31,296 nucleotides of DNA from Clostridiales bacterium UBA1390 (lineage in GTDB: Bacteria > Bacillota > Clostridia > Lachnospirales > Bianqueaceae), in the NCBI GenBank assembly GCA_002305315.1, contig DBQQ01000049.1, positions 1-31,296 on the forward strand, given 5' to 3'. A model generated the notes under the pieces. It was not told the DNA's origin. It did not search any database and worked only from the letters and a program-made list of their open reading frames with translations. Shown piece by piece: positions 17,092-25,900 of this stretch. A program made the translations under genes and the position numbers. Position 1 is the first letter of the stretch. Every line of letters begins with the position of its first letter.

Positions 17092-17940
17092 TTACGTGAT
17101 TTCCCAACTGATGCAATTCAACAGGCCGCCATCTAGCGCAATCTCATGGATATTCACGGGAATCACTATTTGAGAAAAGAGCTGCTGGGCGGCGACAATG
17201 GCGGCAGTATCCATGGGAACGCCGAATACGGGTAAAAAGAGGTACTCTGGGGTTTGAAGGAAATTCAGATAACATCCGACGGCACTTCCTTTCGGAGAAT
17301 AGAAATACGGAAAATCGATGACATGGATGCCATAGGTTCGTAAAACAGCTTGAATCCGCTGTTCCAGCCCGTTTTTAGCAGGAACATGATTCCCGATAAC
17401 AGTTGTCTCATCTATAAATCGTACCATGCCATCCGCATGACCTGTCATATCGCTTTTCAAAGAGGGAATGAGAATGACCTGCGCCTGTAATTGCTGTTCC
17501 AATGTCAGGATGAGTTCGGAAGTCACAAAATCTGGATTTTCGGCTAGGACGCGATCACTGATAATAACCTTTTTCTTAGAAGGGGAAAAGACGACATTTC
17601 CACCATCGAGATGAATCTGGGAATAGGTTACCAGCAACGAGAAGTACGCGGAAAGATCCTGCCGATAATCGGTTTGCAGTTCCGGATTGTTTTTCAAATA
17701 GCTTGGTTCATAGCGAAACGAAACAAAGCTGCCGTCATGTCTCTGGACGGGCATGAAATCGCGAACCCAGATATCGCGTGTTCCGTCGATCAGACGGTAT
17801 TCCATCTCTATGGTATCTAGAGCAGCGAACAATCGCTCGGCCGCCGGCCGATAGGATGGATGGCTTTGGAGCAAAGAAGAAAAATAGAGCATGGGTGTTT
17901 GGGAATCTCCCGTTGAGGGATTGGTTATGATGGGTTTCAT
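17092..17940 (-). CDS. Agmatine deiminase family (PPAD-type) guanidino-group-modifying enzyme
   Basis: A 282-residue enzyme with ATG 17940 behind CAAGGAGA. Catalytic motifs of the family are all present in order: RDIWVRDFMPV near 55, LDGGNVVFS near 112, TGHADGMVRFID near 166 with the catalytic His-x-Asp, and GGLLNCISWE near the C-terminus with the catalytic Cys. The family converts agmatine to N-carbamoylputrescine or deiminates peptidyl-arginine. This protein is about 70-80 residues shorter than typical agmatine deiminases of 345-370, so its substrate is uncertain. No putrescine-pathway partner (carbamoyltransferase, antiporter) is nearby. It diverges from the gene at 18078. Confidence 0.85.
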   Translation of the reverse strand: MKPIITNPSTGDSQTPMLYFSSLLQSHPSYRPAAERLFAALDTIEMEYRLIDGTRDIWVRDFMPVQRHDGSFVSFRYEPSYLKNNPELQTDYRQDLSAYFSLLVTYSQIHLDGGNVVFSPSKKKVIISDRVLAENPDFVTSELILTLEQQLQAQVILIPSLKSDMTGHADGMVRFIDETTVIGNHVPAKNGLEQRIQAVLRTYGIHVIDFPYFYSPKGSAVGCYLNFLQTPEYLFLPVFGVPMDTAAIVAAQQLFSQIVIPVNIHEIALDGGLLNCISWEIT

Positions 17941-18009
17941 GATAGAACATCTCCTTGTTGTAGTATTTTGTATAGGCCTAGATCAGAGGGGGAAATTTGT
18001 ATTCTGCAC

Positions 18010-18038
18010 TTGACGCAGATATGGCGCCATGCTATAAT
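18010..18038 (+). promoter_or_regulatory. Near-perfect promoter with a palindrome in its spacer
   Basis: TTGACG (18010-18015) and TATAAT (18033-18038) are separated by 17 bp. The spacer contains the perfect 10-bp palindrome ATGGCGCCAT (18021-18030), well placed for a repressor. The start codon is 40 bp downstream. Confidence 0.8.
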
Positions 18039-18077
18039 GGATGCAAATAAAAGACTTGAAGCAAAGGAGAAAGCATA

Positions 18078-18779
18078 ATGGAAGAATTAAAAAAAATGGT
18101 AGAAGAGTTGGAAGAGATCAAAGCAAATGCTGAGGACGAGAACACAGTAATTGTATCTAAGTTACAGGAGATCGGAAAAAAATTCTTGAAGGAATATGTC
18201 ATTAAAATTGGCGATCTTACTATAGAACCGTTATGGGTGGAGGCGTATTATTTTAATGATCAGGCGTCATTTAGAGATCCTTTTGTACATCGCGATCAAG
18301 ATCAGATGGATAACTTTGGCAGCTTATATTTCCACCATGCAACCGATGATTCCAGAAGCGGAGTGGACATCTGTTTTTCATTGAGCTGCCAATATTATTT
18401 ATCCTACTTGCTGAAATACACGCTGGTAAATGGGGAATTGGTGTCACAAGGGTTCCTGAGTTCTAAGATCCGCAAAGCATATGAAGGAGTAGAAGATAAA
18501 AAGCATATTCTTGTTAAAAAATCTGACCATAAAGAAAGTCAGGATATTATTGGGTGTACGCAAAGAATCGGCTTGAAGAAAAAAGAAGAGGACAAAGCAG
18601 GGTATCGAGAGTACGAATTGGCGATAGCCAAGAACTTTGACAAGAAGTATACGATAACAAAGAAATTGCCTCAAATTGAACGTTTGACGAAAAGTTATCT
18701 CTCAGAGATAAAAACAGATAAGGAAAAATGGTGCCTGGAACATTTGGGTTATTGTCTCAAAGAGTATAAAGGGGAATAA
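18078..18779 (+). CDS. Hypothetical protein behind a strong promoter
   Basis: I do not recognise this 233-residue protein with confidence. It starts at ATG 18078 behind AAAGGAGA. The first 45 residues form an acidic coiled coil (EELKKMVEELEEIKANAEDE). A mixed core follows with IEPLWVEAYYFND, an Asp/His-rich loop (DPFVHRDQDQMDNFGSLYFH) and GVDICFSLS; the arrangement recalls DNA-glycosylase-like or enzyme-like folds, but this is only an impression. The C-terminal third is very rich in Lys. It is a single-gene transcription unit with its own strong promoter and terminator, which points to a protein needed in quantity or under tight control. Confidence 0.65.
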   Translation: MEELKKMVEELEEIKANAEDENTVIVSKLQEIGKKFLKEYVIKIGDLTIEPLWVEAYYFNDQASFRDPFVHRDQDQMDNFGSLYFHHATDDSRSGVDICFSLSCQYYLSYLLKYTLVNGELVSQGFLSSKIRKAYEGVEDKKHILVKKSDHKESQDIIGCTQRIGLKKKEEDKAGYREYELAIAKNFDKKYTITKKLPQIERLTKSYLSEIKTDKEKWCLEHLGYCLKEYKGE

Positions 18780-18829
18780 AGATTTAACTTTGTATTTGTA
18801 TCTGAGGTAGAGTGTGCTTTTTGATAATC

Positions 18830-18872
18830 GGAGCAAGGATTCTCACCACCCTCCATATCCTTGCTCCTTTTT
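18830..18872 (+). terminator. Intrinsic terminator
   Basis: A perfect 11-bp stem, GGAGCAAGGAT (18830-18840) with its complement (18857-18867), has a 16-nt loop and is followed by five T (18868-18872). It ends the unit of the gene at 18078. Confidence 0.8.
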
Positions 18873-18900
18873 CATACCAATTTGTAAGGAGCCTATAACC

Positions 18901-20415
18901 ATGTTTTACTTTTCCAAATCCAAGTATTGCGGTCTTTGGCAATGTCCGAAGATCGCCTGGCTGATGAAGTATAAACCAGAGGAACGTGTTCTCGATGACA
19001 GTGCGATATCGAGAATGAAGACCGGGAACGAAGTAGGCGACCTGGCCATGGGTCTGTTCGGAGACTATGTGGAAGTGACGTCCTATAAGGAGGATAAACT
19101 CGATCTTCGGGAAATGGTCGCGAAAACCCGCCGAGAGATGGAGAAAGGAACATCGGTCATCTGCGAAGCCTCCTTTTCCTATGAGGGGATGTACTGTGCG
19201 GTGGATATCCTGAAGAAAGAAGGCGATGGCTGGAGTATCTACGAGGTGAAAAGTTCAGCCATGCACCAGAATCAACGAGAAGTGAAGCCCGTGTATATCG
19301 CAGACATGGCCTATCAGAAATATATTCTGGAACAATGCGGTGTTCGGGTTACGGGGACGTATCTGGTGTGTATCAACGGGGACTATCTGTTTGATGGCGT
19401 ATTGGATCTGCAGCAGCTGTTTATCACCACGGATGTATCTGAACTCATCGGCATAGAGGAGAAAAATGTGGCAGATAATCTTGCGATGGCGCAAAATCTT
19501 TTGGCGTCTGAGCAGGAACCGCCTGCGGATTTATCGGAGAGGTGTCAGGATCCCTATCTTTGTGGATTCTGGGGATACTGTACGAGACATCTTCCGAGCC
19601 CCTCGGTGTTCGATCTGTACAGGATGCCCTTCAAAAAGAAGATAGAATATTATCAAAAAGGGGAAAGCAGTTTTCAGGCGCTGCAAGGAAGCCACTCTCT
19701 CAAGAGCGAAAAGCAGCTTCGCCAGATCGAATACGCATTGCAGGATAAAGGAACGTATGTGGAAAAAGAAAAGATCAGAGAGTTTCTCAAGACGCTGTCC
19801 TATCCGCTGTATTTCCTGGATTTTGAAACCATGCAGCCCGTGATTCCTATATGTATCGGGACGCGGCCCTACGCGCAGATTCCTTTCCAGTATTCGTTGC
19901 ACTATGTCGAGAAAGAGGGGGGAGAGCTGAAGCATAAGGAATTTCTGGCAGAATCCGGAACGGATCCTAGGCGAGCTCTGGCAGAACAGCTATGCGAGGA
20001 TATTCCTGCGAATGTCTGTGTCTTGGCCTATAATATGAAGTTTGAACGGGGCCGGATCCAGGAGCTTGCGGAGGCGTTTCCGGATCTGGCTACGCATTTG
20101 CTCTCGATTCGTGACCGTATGAAAGACCTGCTGGTCCCCTTTCAGTCCGGATTCTACTATAACCGGGCCATGGGCGGATCCTTCTCGATTAAAAGTGTTC
20201 TTCCGGCCATGTTCCCAGGAGATCCCAGTCTGGATTATCATCATCTGGAGGGCGTTCATAATGGGAGCGAAGCCATGGATATTTTCCCGCAGATTCAGCA
20301 TATGTGCCCGGAGGAGCAGAGAAAAGCCAGGCAAAATCTCCTGAAGTATTGTGAGCTGGATACCTACGCCATGGTAAAAATCTGGGAAGAACTGAGAAGT
20401 GTGGCGGCAGAATAA
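18901..20415 (+). CDS. DUF2779 protein: Cas4/RecB-like nuclease fused to DnaQ-like exonuclease
   Basis: A 504-residue protein. ATG 18901 is set by TAAGGAG; an upstream in-frame extension runs through the terminator and is rejected. The N-terminal half is RecB/Cas4-like: C10 and C15 (KYCGLWQCP), AVDIL with D102, IYEVKSS with E115 and K117, then DMAYQKYILE (the conserved Gln region), and C215, C221, C227 in CQDPYLCGFWGYC, which could hold an iron-sulfur cluster. The C-terminal half has YFLDFET (D307, E309), LAYNMKFE and KYCELDTYAM (D487), the three exonuclease blocks of the DnaQ/RNase H fold. Expected activities are metal-dependent DNA or RNA cleavage. It converges on the helicase-MoxR-VWA unit. 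Confidence 0.85.
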   Translation: MFYFSKSKYCGLWQCPKIAWLMKYKPEERVLDDSAISRMKTGNEVGDLAMGLFGDYVEVTSYKEDKLDLREMVAKTRREMEKGTSVICEASFSYEGMYCAVDILKKEGDGWSIYEVKSSAMHQNQREVKPVYIADMAYQKYILEQCGVRVTGTYLVCINGDYLFDGVLDLQQLFITTDVSELIGIEEKNVADNLAMAQNLLASEQEPPADLSERCQDPYLCGFWGYCTRHLPSPSVFDLYRMPFKKKIEYYQKGESSFQALQGSHSLKSEKQLRQIEYALQDKGTYVEKEKIREFLKTLSYPLYFLDFETMQPVIPICIGTRPYAQIPFQYSLHYVEKEGGELKHKEFLAESGTDPRRALAEQLCEDIPANVCVLAYNMKFERGRIQELAEAFPDLATHLLSIRDRMKDLLVPFQSGFYYNRAMGGSFSIKSVLPAMFPGDPSLDYHHLEGVHNGSEAMDIFPQIQHMCPEEQRKARQNLLKYCELDTYAMVKIWEELRSVAAE

Positions 20416-20544
20416 AGTGGACCGGAGCGCCTTGCCGTCTCCGAAAAAAAGGGGCCATTGTACACCTCCTTGTTGCTTGAGTATGGAGTGAGTATAACAG
20501 AGACAATGTGTCATATATGGTACATTGGTTCCGGCATACGCGGT
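20416..20544. other. Intergenic region with an unused ribosome site
   Basis: This lies between two converging genes. On the minus strand AACAAGGAGGTGTACAATG (ATG at 20455) is an excellent ribosome site and start, but the frame it opens runs antisense through the DUF2779 gene and has no recognisable product. No hairpin with a T-run is evident. The sequence TCATATATGGTACATTGG resembles TCATATGTACCAATAT at about 26449-26464 upstream of the helicase. Confidence 0.35.
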
Positions 20545-21870
20545 CTAAAAAGCGGTAGCATCCGGAAGCCGTATGATGCGTCCCCAGGGGGGCGTTACCG
20601 TCTTGTTCTGGAGTAGCCACAGTACAGGAATGCCCATGGCCAGGCTCTCTTTCGGAAAGGGGGCGAGTCCATCCGTCAGGAGAACGATGCAGACAGGCGG
20701 CGGGTCCTGCATGTGCTGACGGACATATGCAAAGACGGCATGAAAATCTGTTCCGCCACCACCATTAGGCCGGATTCGACGGAGTTCAGCGATCTCGCTA
20801 AAGGGGCGGGGCGGGATGACTTCGGCTTCGAAAAAACCAAGCCATCCTCTGAGCTTTCCGCTCCATTGTTCGATGGCGCTTTGAATTTCGGAATAGGCGA
20901 CGGAAATCATCGCGTCGGACACGGAACCGGAAGTGTCGATCATAAAAAGAATGTCTTTCACGGTTTCGTCTTTGTCATTATAATCCGGCAAGAAGAATGG
21001 GCTCTCATCAAACCTTCGGTCGGGAGGCATAAAGGAATAGTCAACCGTTTCCTCCTGGATAAACTCCTGCAGGAGTTTACGCCAATCGACCTGGGGATTC
21101 CTGTATGCCTCGTACACTCTCTGCGCGAATTGCGGCAGTAGGCCCCTCTGCATCGTGGGATCCTGCTGGCGTATGGTCTCGCAGGCATCCAGAATGCGTT
21201 TCGTCCAGACATCCTGCAGGGAGGAATCGTCCTCCTGCGGATGCCAATAGGAGTGATTGTCCCACGACGGAGAGGAAGAGGAGGGGGAAGACCTCCGTTT
21301 ATGATGGGCTCTTCCGGGGAAATAATCGGATGCAGCGCTGTCGGCTTCCTCGCCATCAGCTAGGTCGCAGGCAGCGGCGCTGTCGGACCGTTCGCAGGCA
21401 TTTGCGGTAGACGAGGCATGCGGCAGCATGGCGTATACCTGTTCCGCGGTATACTGATATCCTTCCTGACCGTCAGGGGTGAGATGCATGGATTCCCCGT
21501 AATCATGCAGTGTGATGGCGTTTCGGTTCATGTTTGCGGCGAGAAGCAGATTGGAGTTGACTACGATATCGCAGGCGATGTTGAAGGTGTCAGGATTCCT
21601 GCTTCCCCGGCGCCAGACATGGCACAGTGCCGCGTGAAGAACCTCGTGCATCAGAACAAAATCAAGCTCCGTATCCCGAAGGCGGTCGAGAAAGTCGGGA
21701 GAGAAGTAGATTTTCTGCCCATCTGTCGCCGCCGTCTTACAATCGGTATCCAGTGCGAAATCCATATGCATCAGCAGCAGACCGTAAAATCCGTTCCGCA
21801 CTAAAATTCGCATACGGGCAAGCAGCAGCCGACGAATATAGAAAGAGACTTTCTGTTCAGACCATTCCAT
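20545..21870 (-). CDS. VWA-like protein with zinc-metallopeptidase-like N-terminal domain (DUF2201 type)
   Basis: A 441-residue protein and the last gene of the unit. ATG 21870 follows AAAGGGGCG and lies 14 bp inside the end of the MoxR gene, so the two are coupled. H75-E76-V-L-H79 (MHEVLHAALCH) with H84 and D101 fits the DUF2201 metallopeptidase-like domain. A low-complexity Ser/Asp-rich linker (about 150-220) follows. The C-terminal VWA-like domain has IDTSGSVS at 311-318, GGGTDF at 371-376 and LLTDG at 397-401, so its metal site is intact. MoxR ATPases and VWA proteins commonly act together as chaperone or remodelling pairs. There is no signal peptide, so it is cytoplasmic. Confidence 0.85.
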   Translation of the reverse strand: MEWSEQKVSFYIRRLLLARMRILVRNGFYGLLLMHMDFALDTDCKTAATDGQKIYFSPDFLDRLRDTELDFVLMHEVLHAALCHVWRRGSRNPDTFNIACDIVVNSNLLLAANMNRNAITLHDYGESMHLTPDGQEGYQYTAEQVYAMLPHASSTANACERSDSAAACDLADGEEADSAASDYFPGRAHHKRRSSPSSSSPSWDNHSYWHPQEDDSSLQDVWTKRILDACETIRQQDPTMQRGLLPQFAQRVYEAYRNPQVDWRKLLQEFIQEETVDYSFMPPDRRFDESPFFLPDYNDKDETVKDILFMIDTSGSVSDAMISVAYSEIQSAIEQWSGKLRGWLGFFEAEVIPPRPFSEIAELRRIRPNGGGGTDFHAVFAYVRQHMQDPPPVCIVLLTDGLAPFPKESLAMGIPVLWLLQNKTVTPPWGRIIRLPDATAF

Positions 21871-22972
21871 GCAGTAATCGCCCCTTTTCCTGCAGCCACC
21901 TTTGAAAATCCGGGATTCCCAGCAGCTTCGTTTTATAGTCCGGTTCCAAATACATATAGTCCCGCAGTAAGAGGGTACTGAAATCGGGAGGCATCCTGTC
22001 AGCATATCGAATGGAGTTTGCGATCTGCGTTAGATCCTCCTTATGGTCACGCGCGTAGGAAACCATGGAGGCAGTCAGTGCATACAGTGCGTCGGTATTT
22101 CGCGGAAGCGGAGGCATCTTGCCCTGAAAAATATCCTCCAGGGGCGGCAGCTCTGCGTATACACGGGTCCAGGTTCGAAATTCGACGGAGGTACCGATAC
22201 CAATGAGTCCGGCGATGAAAGAATACATCGGGTCGATGTCGTCGCTGACGGTATTCAAGATACGACTGACCATCTCCCAGGAACGGGGAGTAGGGAAAGC
22301 AGTATCCTCATTCTCAGGATGAAAGACCATGAGATACGAAGGACGAAACGATAAAAAGCCGATGACTTTGCTGTGGATGCCGGTAGAGACAGCCCACTTT
22401 TTCCAGGAGGAGAAACTCGCCTCCACCTCAATATGCATCAGGCGGTTGGCGAGGGCCTTCGGCATTTTGAAGGCGACGGACCTGTCCGTGATTCTGTTTC
22501 CCGCGGCCATGACGATACAGTTTTCCGGCAGCACATGCTCGCCGATCCTGCGATCCAGGGTGATCTGAAAGGCAGCGGCCTGCACGGAGGGCGGCGCGGC
22601 GGAGATCTCATCCAGGAAGAGGAGATTGACCACGCGATCCGAATCGTCCATCTGAAAAATCTGTGGCTTCAGCCATACAGCCAGGGTCTTGTCCGCGTTA
22701 GAGGTGGGAATCCCACGGAGATCTATGGGATTAAACAGGAGCAATCGCACGTCCGTGATGTGAACCTCCTTTCCGGTGGATTCCTGTATCTTGGACGCGA
22801 TCTGCCGAACCGCCTGGGATTTGCCGATGCCAGGCGGCCCCCAGAGCATGACAGAAGGCATGGTGCGGAGCGGGAGTCTCTTTTGAAGCAGAGTGGCATA
22901 GGCATGGCCGAGGCTTTCTACGATGGCATCCACGGTCATGGAGGGAATATTGGAAATATAAGTATCATTCAT
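21857..22972 (-). CDS. MoxR-type AAA+ ATPase
   Basis: A 371-residue AAA+ protein. Walker A is GPPGIGKS at 45-52, Walker B LLFLDEI at 117-123, and sensor 1 Asn lies in AAGNRITD near 159; PKALANRLMHIEVE fits the arginine-finger region. TFPTPRSW-like spacing is present as AFPTPRSWEMV near 228. The start at 22972 overlaps the helicase stop in ATGA, and its end overlaps the VWA gene, so all three should be made in fixed proportion. MoxR ATPases drive remodelling or insertion of cofactors in partner proteins, usually with a VWA partner, which is present here. Confidence 0.9.
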   Translation of the reverse strand: MNDTYISNIPSMTVDAIVESLGHAYATLLQKRLPLRTMPSVMLWGPPGIGKSQAVRQIASKIQESTGKEVHITDVRLLLFNPIDLRGIPTSNADKTLAVWLKPQIFQMDDSDRVVNLLFLDEISAAPPSVQAAAFQITLDRRIGEHVLPENCIVMAAGNRITDRSVAFKMPKALANRLMHIEVEASFSSWKKWAVSTGIHSKVIGFLSFRPSYLMVFHPENEDTAFPTPRSWEMVSRILNTVSDDIDPMYSFIAGLIGIGTSVEFRTWTRVYAELPPLEDIFQGKMPPLPRNTDALYALTASMVSYARDHKEDLTQIANSIRYADRMPPDFSTLLLRDYMYLEPDYKTKLLGIPDFQRWLQEKGRLLHGMV

Positions 22973-25900
22973 TTTGAGTTCACTCCCAGTTTTTGATCTA
23001 AAGTTTCAAGGGTATGTTGGTAGTATTCGATGGACTCCTGATAGCATTCGGGCGTCGAAAGCTCGTTGCGAATCGCCGCCTCACGCTCCTGTAATGTGAA
23101 AAGGGTCTGTCGATAGGTTTCCCGCAATTCATGGAAATGGTCTAAGAAATGATCGATACGTATCAGGTTGCCGATCTCGGTATCTCCCAATTCCACGTAA
23201 TATTTACCCTGGCGAACGAGCCAGATGTAGGGCTTTTGCAGGGTCATATTGGCTGGCAGCACAATACGAAATCCGCGATAGGGCATCAGGTCGCGTTCTT
23301 TCGGTTCTAGTACATGATCGTGGAGAGCGGAGCTGAGGCGTTGACGCAGTTCCCGCCGTTGCTGAGGATCCTCTTTGGGGGCTACCCAGGATTGATAGTA
23401 CGCCAGGTCTTCATTAAAATGGCGAATCAGAAGCCTCTGATGGGTGATCCTTTGCGGCAGAGCCAGTAATTCCTGCTCAAGTCGCATTCGCGACTCGTTT
23501 CTCTTTCGTTGAAGTGTTAGGAGTCGTGATAACTCGTTAGCGGCTTCGACACGTTGTTTGATCAGTGGATTGCCGATTGCCAATGCCTTGACTTCCGCAT
23601 AGGTGAGAACCGTGTCTTCGATATCCGACGCGCTGCGTTCAGACAGGGAACCGGCAAGCAGATCGGAGATGAAACGCTGCTTGGTCTCGAGAAGTTGCCA
23701 GGAATAGGCGTCAAAGCTGCCTTCGGTGATATAGCGAAAAATATACACCTGTGGGTTGGTATTTCCCTGCCGCAGGATTCGTCCCTCGCGTTGGGTCATA
23801 TCCGCAGGGAGCCAGGGAACATCCAGATGGTGCAGCGCAATGAGCCGATCCTGAATATTCACTCCCAGTCCTAACTTAAAGGTGGAACCGATCAGGACAC
23901 GAATTTCACCGCAGCGAACCCGGGCAAACAGACGGGATCGCTGCGTCTCGTTTTTGGCATCATGAATGAACGCGATTTCCACCGCGGGAATCCCCTGGCG
24001 GATCAGTCGGTCTTTCAACTCCGAGTAGAGATTAAATCCGGCTTTGGGCGTAGAGATATCGCAGAAGATGATCTGTGTACTTTTTTGCGGCATGGTACGA
24101 AAATAAATGTCTGTCACATTTTCTGTACAGCGCGCAACCTTGGACTGATACGAGAAAGAAGACGCAGGGTTGACAAGCCGTATATCCAGGGCGGCTTTCC
24201 GACCATCTGTGGTGATTTTCAACATGTTATCCTCTCGCCTATGGATGCGCCCTCTTCGTGCATCATCCGCCCGGGACGATATTTCCTGCAGGTATGCGAT
24301 CAGTGCTGGGGTCTTGGCAATCACCGCATCCTGATATCCATCGAACCGGGGAATACCCGTTCCCGGTTCGATCTGATGAAAATCAGCAATGGAAGCAAGA
24401 AGCGCGGTCAGTTCCGGTAGGTTATGAAATCGAGAGAAGCGGGTGGCCAGACGATAGGTACTCGTATCCACATCGATCTCGAAGGCTGTCGTTTTTTCGG
24501 CAAACATGCCGATCCAGCTGTCAAAACTCTGCAGATCCAGCAGGGCCAGTTCACCGCTTTGCAGGTATTGCTGCAGGATATACACGTCAGTAATCGAATT
24601 GGTGATAGGAGTTCCGGTAGCCATGACGACGCCCTTGCCGCTATTCTTCTTCTGTACACTGCGAACCTTGTCCAACATATCCTGGCACTTCTGGGAACCC
24701 CTAGGATTGATGCCAAGAACCGAGTTGATATTGGTTTCGAGCGGCACATTTTTGAAATGATGCGCCTCATCTACAAATAAACGCGTGATCCCCAGTTCAT
24801 CGAAGTATATCGTATCATACGTCTCTTCCAGGGCGACCAGCATCTCGGAGAGCTTCTGGTCGAGTTCCCGTTGTTTTTTCTTCAATTTGGTGGTGGCCTT
24901 GCTCTTTTGACAGACGAGAGCAGACACAGCCTCCTTTTTCTCTCTCAGTTCTGCGGCGTAATAATCTCGGGACAATGGGATCTGGGCAAAGCAGCTATAT
25001 GCCATGATGATTCCATCATAGTTATTGTCTCGGATCTGCCGCAGCACTTGTTCCCTTTTGGAGGGAACGAAGGACTTGGGATCCACGCACAAAAGGGAAG
25101 CGGTGGGATACATCCTGAGAAATATGGACTTCCACTGTCCGATGATATGATTGGGCACCACATACAGATTCTTTTGGGACAGGCCCATTCGCCGAAGTTC
25201 CTGACCAGCAGCGATCATGATATAGGTTTTGCCCGAACCGACATCGTGGGCCAACAGCGTGTTCGGCGTAAAAAGAATGCGGGCCACGGCGTCTTTTTGA
25301 TACGGATACAGGGAAATGGCAGGAGATAACCCTGGGAACGTGAGGAAGGAGCCGTCGAAGACTCGTCTCCGGACACGGCCGTACTTGTTTTCGAAGATCT
25401 CTTCCAGACGTTTCCTGCGGTCAGCATCCGTCCAGACCCATTTTTGAAATTCTTGAATGAGCCGCTGTTGTTTTTCCAGGACGGCTGCGGTTTCCGCTTC
25501 GTTGATCACACGCTTTTTTCCGGAGCTACTGGTCGGACAGTCGATCTCATCGGCCACGGCCACGGTCTTCATGTTCAGTGTCCGTTCCAGGATGTACAGC
25601 GCTTCCATACGGCTGGTTCCATAGGTTTCCCGGACGGAGATACTGTGATGGTATCGGGACTTATTTGGGATTTCCCAGGTTCCCGTCCATTCATCGTGCA
25701 GCGTGGGCTCAGGCTGTATGCCGGAAGGACGCCCCAAGATATCGCGGATAAAGTCGTCGATCACATCCGTGGGCACCCAGGGGGAGCCGAGGGTGATGTA
25801 GATATCTTCTGCCGCGATGGCGGGAGGAAGCACCTTTTCGATAGCCGCGACATTTTCTGCGAAATAGCCGTCATATTGCGCGTTGGCGTTCTGGGCCGTC

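Noticed and set aside
18814..18900. N-terminal extension of the DUF2779 protein
   Set aside because: It lies across an intrinsic terminator and has no ribosome site; ATG 18901 does.
20189..20455. Possible small gene starting at ATG 20455 on the minus strand
   Set aside because: The ribosome site is excellent, but the frame is antisense to the DUF2779 gene and the product is low-complexity with no known fold. Kept only as a finding about the site.
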